A DNA stretch of 64,000 nucleotides, from contig JAFRQK010000037.1 of the NCBI GenBank assembly GCA_017428635.1, positions 1 to 64,000 on the forward strand, read 5' to 3'. The notes beneath the pieces were generated by a model that saw only the letters and a list, made by a program, of their open reading frames with translations, was not told where the DNA came from and did not search any database. This DNA comes from Clostridia bacterium. GTDB taxonomy: Bacteria; Bacillota; Clostridia; Oscillospirales; CAG-272. Positions within the stretch are counted from its first letter, which is position 1. Each line of letters starts with the position of its first letter. Below, in pieces: positions 59,746 to 64,000 of this stretch. The position numbers and the translations under genes are program-made.

Positions 59746-62700
59746 ATGGACGACAGTACCGTTCCCCGACAAAGCATGAGAGAGACTTTTGCCGACCCCG
59801 GTCCCGAGTTCCGTCCCGCGCCGTTCTGGTCGTGGAATTCGGACATGGACGAGGCCGAGGTGAGACGGCAGGTCAGGGACTTCGCCGAGCACGGCTTCGG
59901 CGGCGCGTTCGCGCACGCAAGACAGGGCCTTATCACGGAATACCTGTCGGAGGATTTCTTCCGCGCGTGGGCGGCGGCGCTCGACGAATCTAAAAAGTGC
60001 GGAGTTTCGCTCTTTATGTACGACGAGAACTGCTGGCCCTCCGGTTTCGCGGGGGGACTGACGGTAGAGACCGGCGGCGAGGAGCTGATCGGCGATATCG
60101 CAAAGACGAGATTCGTCGACGCCGATGATCCTCAGTTCGGCGGAGAACTTCTCTTCGCGGCTCAGTGCGAGGAGGATTTCGTCCTCGGAGAAGATCTGAC
60201 GGACGTCCCGCGCGAGGAGTGGGGAGAGCGCGCGAAGCGCATCATGGTCGTCTACCGCCTTGAACCTTATTCGGGCGGATGCGGAGGATATCCGTACGTC
60301 GATCTGACGAACCGGAAAACGACCGATACGTTCCTCAAAGTCACCTACGAGGAGTACTTCAAGCGGTTCGGGGACGATTTCGGCGGAGCGATCCCCGCGG
60401 TGTTCTCCGACGAGGCGAACATCCACAGCGAGGGGACGAACACCGTTCCGTACAACCCTCAGGTGATCGAAAAATACCGTGAGATCAGCGGTTTCGAGTT
60501 GAAGGACTGCATTCCCGCCGTCTTCCGCAACGTCACGTTCGCGAACGGTAATTACCGTCTGCCCGCTCCTGCGGAAAAACTCCGCCACGACTACTATCTC
60601 ACGCTCCACACCCTCTGGATCGAGAATTTCGTCCGCCCCGTCGCGGACTGGTGCGGGGAGCACCGCATCGCGTGGACGGGTCACGATATAGAACACCAGT
60701 GGCCTCAGGCGCACGGCGGCAGGATCCTGCCGTCCGAGCAGCACACGTACGAGTTCAGGCAATGGCCGGGACTTGACCTGCTCCTGTGCGACCATCTGAG
60801 AGACTATCCCACCGAATTCGACAAGCTCGAGATGATCGAGATACGCTCCGCGGCGAACCAGTTCGGGAAAAAGAGAACGCTCTGCGAGGCGTACGGCGCG
60901 GGCGGGTATCAGTCGACCGTCGACGACTACAAAAGGATGGGCGACTATCTGCTCGTCAACGGCATCAACTTCTTCGTCCCGCACCTCTCGCTCTTCTCGT
61001 ATATGGGTCTGCGCAAGAGGGATTGCCCGCAGTCGTTCGACAGCCGCCAGCCGTGGTGGCGCGAGTGGGCGGACTACAACGACTATTTCGCGCGCGGTTC
61101 GTTTATGCTGACGCGCGGGAAGATGGAGCAGCGCATCCTTTACCTCAACCCGTCGACGACGTCGTATCTCGTCCCGGGCGAGGAGGCGGAGGGCATAATC
61201 GACCACAGGGTCGATCCTCACGGCATCAACCCCGATATGGCGGATTTCCTCGAGCTGTTCGAGGGGCTTTGCGTTGAGGGATGGGACTTCGACCTCGGCG
61301 ACGAGTATTCGATCGGTGACGCCGGTTCGGTCGGGGACGGGAAGTTCAGAGTCGGCGCGATGAGGTACGATACCGTCGTCGTCTCGAAGAACATGAAGAA
61401 TATGTTCTCGTCGACGGCGCGCCTGCTTGAGGAATTCATGAAGGCGGGCGGCACGGTCCTCTCGACCGGAGACGGGGAGGAGGACGCCGCGTCATATATC
61501 GACGGCGCGGAGGGAAATTCGGCAACTGTCGAACTTCGTTCCGGGTGGTTCGCTCTCGGATCGCCCGACGCCGTACTCGACGCTCTGTCCGACAGGTTTG
61601 AAAAATACGCGTATTACGACCCGCTGCCCGGAGTGGCGTCGGCGTGCCGCCGCCTCGACGGCGGAGGGCAGACGTTCTTCATTGTCAACCACGCGATGGG
61701 CGACTACTCGACGAGAGTCGCACTGAAAGCGAAGACCGTCGCCCGCTGGGATATGGTCACGGGAGAGGTCGAGGGCGTCGAGGTCGAGGAGGAGAAGAAC
61801 GGATACGTCTCGTTCCCGCTCACCCTTGAGCGATGCGAGAGCGCGCTGTTCGTGACGGACGGGGAGGAGCTTCCCGCGCCCGAAAAGATCGCGGCGGACC
61901 GGGATATACCCCTGACGCTCGAATCCGTCGTCCTCGAGAGGGACAACGCGTTCACTCTCGACCATCCGTCCCTGACGGTCGGAGGGCAGACGTTCCCGCC
62001 GAGATATTTCATCGAGACGTGCGACGAGCTTTTTGAAAAGATGCTCGGCAGGGGCAACGTGTGGGGATCCATGCAGCGCCGCACCGATTACCTCGATCTG
62101 AACGAAAGATTCGGTCCGGATACGGCGTTCGAACTGAACTATAAATTCGAAGTCGCCCCCGAGCTGCTCGGGATCCCGATCAGGGCGGCGTACGAGAGAC
62201 CGTCCGTGATGCGTCTTTCCGTCAACGGCAAAGAGATCCCGTGGGACGGCGGGACGTGGATCCTGGGGGATGAGTTCGCCGTGTCGGATATCACGGAGGC
62301 GGTCGAGGCGGGCGAGAACACGCTGACGCTCCGCGCCGACCGGTTCGACGTTCTGTGCGAGGTCGAGGCGGTTTTCCTCGAGGGAGACTTCTCCGTCGTG
62401 AACGAGGACGGCAGGTTCGTTCTGTATCCCGGCCGCACTCCCGAGTACGGTCCGTGGACGAAGCAGGGGATGAGCCATTATCCCGGTGCGGTCCTGTACG
62501 AGTTCTCGTTCGAATGTGAGGCCGCCCCGAAAAAAGCGGTGTTCTCCGCGCCGGCGTACAGCGCGACGGGCGCGTCGATCGCCGTCAACGGCGAGTATGC
62601 CGGCGCGTTCGGCATCAACGGCAGAAGGTCCGCCGACGTTGCGAAGTACCTGAAAGAAGGGAAGAACAGTATCGTCCTCAGGATCTGCGGAAGTTTTCAG

Positions 62701-62847
62701 AACCTTCTCGGACCGCACCTCAACTACTCCGAGTTCATCCCGTACGACTGGAGCCCGTTCGAGCGCGGAAGAGAGGCGGACGCCGACGAATACAGGTTCT
62801 TCGACTGGGGTCTCGACTGCCATCCGACGCTTGAGACGGACGGCTGA
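59746..62847 (+). CDS. GH106-like (alpha-L-rhamnosidase type) glycoside hydrolase
   Basis: 1033 residues, no signal peptide. Opens RPAPFWSWNSDMDEAEVRRQVRDFAEHGFGGAFAHARQG, typical of GH106 and related large hydrolases, with VPAVFSDEANIH-type and YDENCWPSGFAGG segments in the barrel and WTGHDIEHQWP. Two C-terminal beta domains follow (~800-1033), with PKKAVFSAPAYSATG and INGRRSADVAKYL resembling a galactose-binding-like module. Expected to act on rhamnose-containing or related oligosaccharides in the cytoplasm. AAAGGAATTGAAT precedes ATG 59746; 14 bases after metA. Family assigned by eye, so moderate confidence. Confidence 0.75.
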   Translation: MDDSTVPRQSMRETFADPGPEFRPAPFWSWNSDMDEAEVRRQVRDFAEHGFGGAFAHARQGLITEYLSEDFFRAWAAALDESKKCGVSLFMYDENCWPSGFAGGLTVETGGEELIGDIAKTRFVDADDPQFGGELLFAAQCEEDFVLGEDLTDVPREEWGERAKRIMVVYRLEPYSGGCGGYPYVDLTNRKTTDTFLKVTYEEYFKRFGDDFGGAIPAVFSDEANIHSEGTNTVPYNPQVIEKYREISGFELKDCIPAVFRNVTFANGNYRLPAPAEKLRHDYYLTLHTLWIENFVRPVADWCGEHRIAWTGHDIEHQWPQAHGGRILPSEQHTYEFRQWPGLDLLLCDHLRDYPTEFDKLEMIEIRSAANQFGKKRTLCEAYGAGGYQSTVDDYKRMGDYLLVNGINFFVPHLSLFSYMGLRKRDCPQSFDSRQPWWREWADYNDYFARGSFMLTRGKMEQRILYLNPSTTSYLVPGEEAEGIIDHRVDPHGINPDMADFLELFEGLCVEGWDFDLGDEYSIGDAGSVGDGKFRVGAMRYDTVVVSKNMKNMFSSTARLLEEFMKAGGTVLSTGDGEEDAASYIDGAEGNSATVELRSGWFALGSPDAVLDALSDRFEKYAYYDPLPGVASACRRLDGGGQTFFIVNHAMGDYSTRVALKAKTVARWDMVTGEVEGVEVEEEKNGYVSFPLTLERCESALFVTDGEELPAPEKIAADRDIPLTLESVVLERDNAFTLDHPSLTVGGQTFPPRYFIETCDELFEKMLGRGNVWGSMQRRTDYLDLNERFGPDTAFELNYKFEVAPELLGIPIRAAYERPSVMRLSVNGKEIPWDGGTWILGDEFAVSDITEAVEAGENTLTLRADRFDVLCEVEAVFLEGDFSVVNEDGRFVLYPGRTPEYGPWTKQGMSHYPGAVLYEFSFECEAAPKKAVFSAPAYSATGASIAVNGEYAGAFGINGRRSADVAKYLKEGKNSIVLRICGSFQNLLGPHLNYSEFIPYDWSPFERGREADADEYRFFDWGLDCHPTLETDG

Positions 62848-62920
62848 AAGGGAGCATGGGTCAAATTAGACAAAAGCGTTCTCAAAAATATGGAAAATGT
62901 GACGAATACGCTGAAATCCC

Positions 62921-62949
62921 TTGACATCCTTCTTTCAATATGAGATAAT
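62921..62949 (+). promoter_or_regulatory. Sigma-A promoter of paralogue 3
   Basis: TTGACA (62921-62926), 17-base spacer, GATAAT (62944-62949). The leader contains CCCGGC (62965-62970) able to pair with GCCGGG (62986-62991). Confidence 0.78.
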
Positions 62950-63020
62950 ATACTGTACCCAAAACCCGGCCCGGGCAGCGGCTCCGCCGGGGAAAAACAC
63001 ATTACACAGAGGTGGAAAAA

Positions 63021-64000
63021 ATGAAGAAGATCCTGGCAATCATCCTGACCGTTGTCATGACGGCGGCGCTCGCGGCTGTCGCGTTCGCCGATTCGATCAA
63101 CCCGTCGGGCCACACCGAAGCCGGCACGACCGTCACGGTCAAAAAAGTCGACGCGTCCGTTCTTAAGAAAGACGGCGTCATCAGCGAAGGCGAGTACGAA
63201 AGAGCTGACATCAACGTCGACGAGGATAACACGTTCCTTCACATAGCGTACAACAACGGCGACGCTCTTGAAGAAGGCGGCCTTAAGATGCTCCCGTTCA
63301 TGGAGTATTATTTCTCCTGGAGCGACGGTCAGATCAACGTAGCCGTCAGATCCAAGCCCCCCGTGCTGAAGCAGGTCATTCCCGTCAATACCGACGGTGA
63401 GTACCCGGGCGACGATTTCTGCAAGAACACCGCTTTCACGATCTCTTCCGACGTCGTTCAGACGAGACCGAAGGGAACGGTCAGCAATTTCTATTTCGCA
63501 GTCTGCAAGCGCACCGATACCGGGGACCTTCAGATCGGTTACTACGGCGCGGATCAGAGAGGTAACTCCGATTCCTACATCCCGCAGGCTTACACCGACT
63601 ACGTCGTCGCTTACGACGGCGACTACGCGGTCCTCGAGTGGTCCATTCCGTTCTCCGAGATCGCTGAAGGCGGAGCGGCCGGCGCGGGCGATTCCGTTTA
63701 TCTCTCCATAGGCGCTGAAGCCGGTTCGTGCGACACGAAGGACGGCGAAGACTTTTACGCCGTATCCCTCGGCGACTTCACTTACCTCGTTTCTCAGAAG
63801 TCCGCAGTGAACCACGCCGCGTTCCTTCTCTCCGAAGAAGAGATCCCGGCTCCTGTCAACCCCACCCCGATTACCCCGGATCCGGATCCGACTCCGGCTC
63901 CCGTCGTGAACCCCGATCCCGAAAAGTATGAGATCAAGAAGGACGAACAGGGCAACGATATCGTCGTCGACAAAGAGACCGGCGAGAAAGTTGACGTTAC
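63021..64000 (+). CDS. Secreted, probably wall-anchored beta-sandwich protein (paralogue 3), truncated by the window end
   Basis: The first 326 codons of a third family member; no stop before base 64000. Signal peptide MKKILAIILTVVMTAALAAVAFA. The domain repeats KKDGVISEGEYERADINV, YYFSWSDGQINVAVRSKPP, CKRTDTG and LEWSIPF, then a linker PTPAPVVNPDPEKYEIKKDE and the module VDKETGEKVDV that precedes the sorting signal in the other two. GAGGTGG before ATG 63021. It is more divergent in the binding domain than copies 1 and 2 are from each other at the C-terminus, and lies about 55 kb away, so the family is dispersed in the genome. Confidence 0.85.
   Translation, partial: MKKILAIILTVVMTAALAAVAFADSINPSGHTEAGTTVTVKKVDASVLKKDGVISEGEYERADINVDEDNTFLHIAYNNGDALEEGGLKMLPFMEYYFSWSDGQINVAVRSKPPVLKQVIPVNTDGEYPGDDFCKNTAFTISSDVVQTRPKGTVSNFYFAVCKRTDTGDLQIGYYGADQRGNSDSYIPQAYTDYVVAYDGDYAVLEWSIPFSEIAEGGAAGAGDSVYLSIGAEAGSCDTKDGEDFYAVSLGDFTYLVSQKSAVNHAAFLLSEEEIPAPVNPTPITPDPDPTPAPVVNPDPEKYEIKKDEQGNDIVVDKETGEKVDV

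Overview
The window looks like the chromosome of a GC-rich Clostridia-type Firmicute, probably an uncultured gut or rumen member. Evidence for this: a T-box leader in front of thrS, canonical TTGACA-N17-TATAAT promoters often with an extended -10, strong AGGAGG ribosome sites, dapL/dapF lysine biosynthesis, S-layer homology domains, sortase-like C-termini, and teichoic-acid and phosphocholine genes. Coding density is high and many genes overlap by ATGA/TGATG, so most of the window is operons. No tRNA, rRNA, CRISPR array, insertion sequence or phage gene was seen. Species and taxonomy below class are not supported by sequence alone.

Layout. 1-1165: an AT-rich membrane-protein gene of foreign composition abuts the 3' remnant of an ABC exporter. 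1198-5116 (-): a three-gene reductase operon (old-yellow-enzyme type, SDR, fumarate-reductase-like flavoprotein). 5328-7579 (+): two tandem, equal-length paralogues of a secreted wall-anchored protein; a third starts at 63021 and leaves the window. 7815-9881: EF-G-like GTPase. 9960-10871: GH29-like protein. 10969-16833: a Dlt-like operon (adenylation enzyme, GNAT, carrier protein, MBOAT, and an SGNH-NodB fusion). 17073-20965: hisS-alaS. 21066-22331: SLH-domain esterase. 22377-29822 (-): luxS with its own promoter, then a lic/tag operon (licB, licA, licC, a YidC-like plus sulfatase-like fusion, and a TagB/F-like transferase). 30110-37926 (+): rbsK, ruvX, galK, rlmH, WG-repeat protein, dus, VanY-like lipoprotein, esterase. 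37971-41080 (-): cysE, CPBP protease, cysS. 41321-50277 (+): SLOG protein, gpmI, pgeF, a Gld-like ABC system and an NlpC/P60-like lipoprotein. 50288-53336 (+): T-box, thrS, MscS channel. 53344-53489: an array of hairpins punctuated by AATTCA. 53513-57197 (-): dapF, dapL, anchored esterase, zinc-ribbon membrane protein. 57388-62847 (+): mnmE, metA, GH106-like protein.

The recurring theme is cell-envelope construction. There are two independent polymer-modification systems: (1) amino-acid or acyl activation, carrier loading, membrane transfer by MBOAT and extracellular transfer or deacetylation by an SGNH-NodB fusion; (2) choline uptake, phosphorylation and CDP activation feeding a teichoic-acid-type transferase and a YidC-sulfatase fusion. 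Added to these are secreted or anchored esterases, a VanY-like peptidase, an NlpC/P60 lipoprotein and meso-diaminopimelate synthesis. The two most unusual items are the YidC-sulfatase fusion in a lic operon that has no licD, and the Dlt-like operon with an extra GNAT and an SGNH-NodB fusion in place of DltD. All functional calls are from motifs read by eye; no database search was run.
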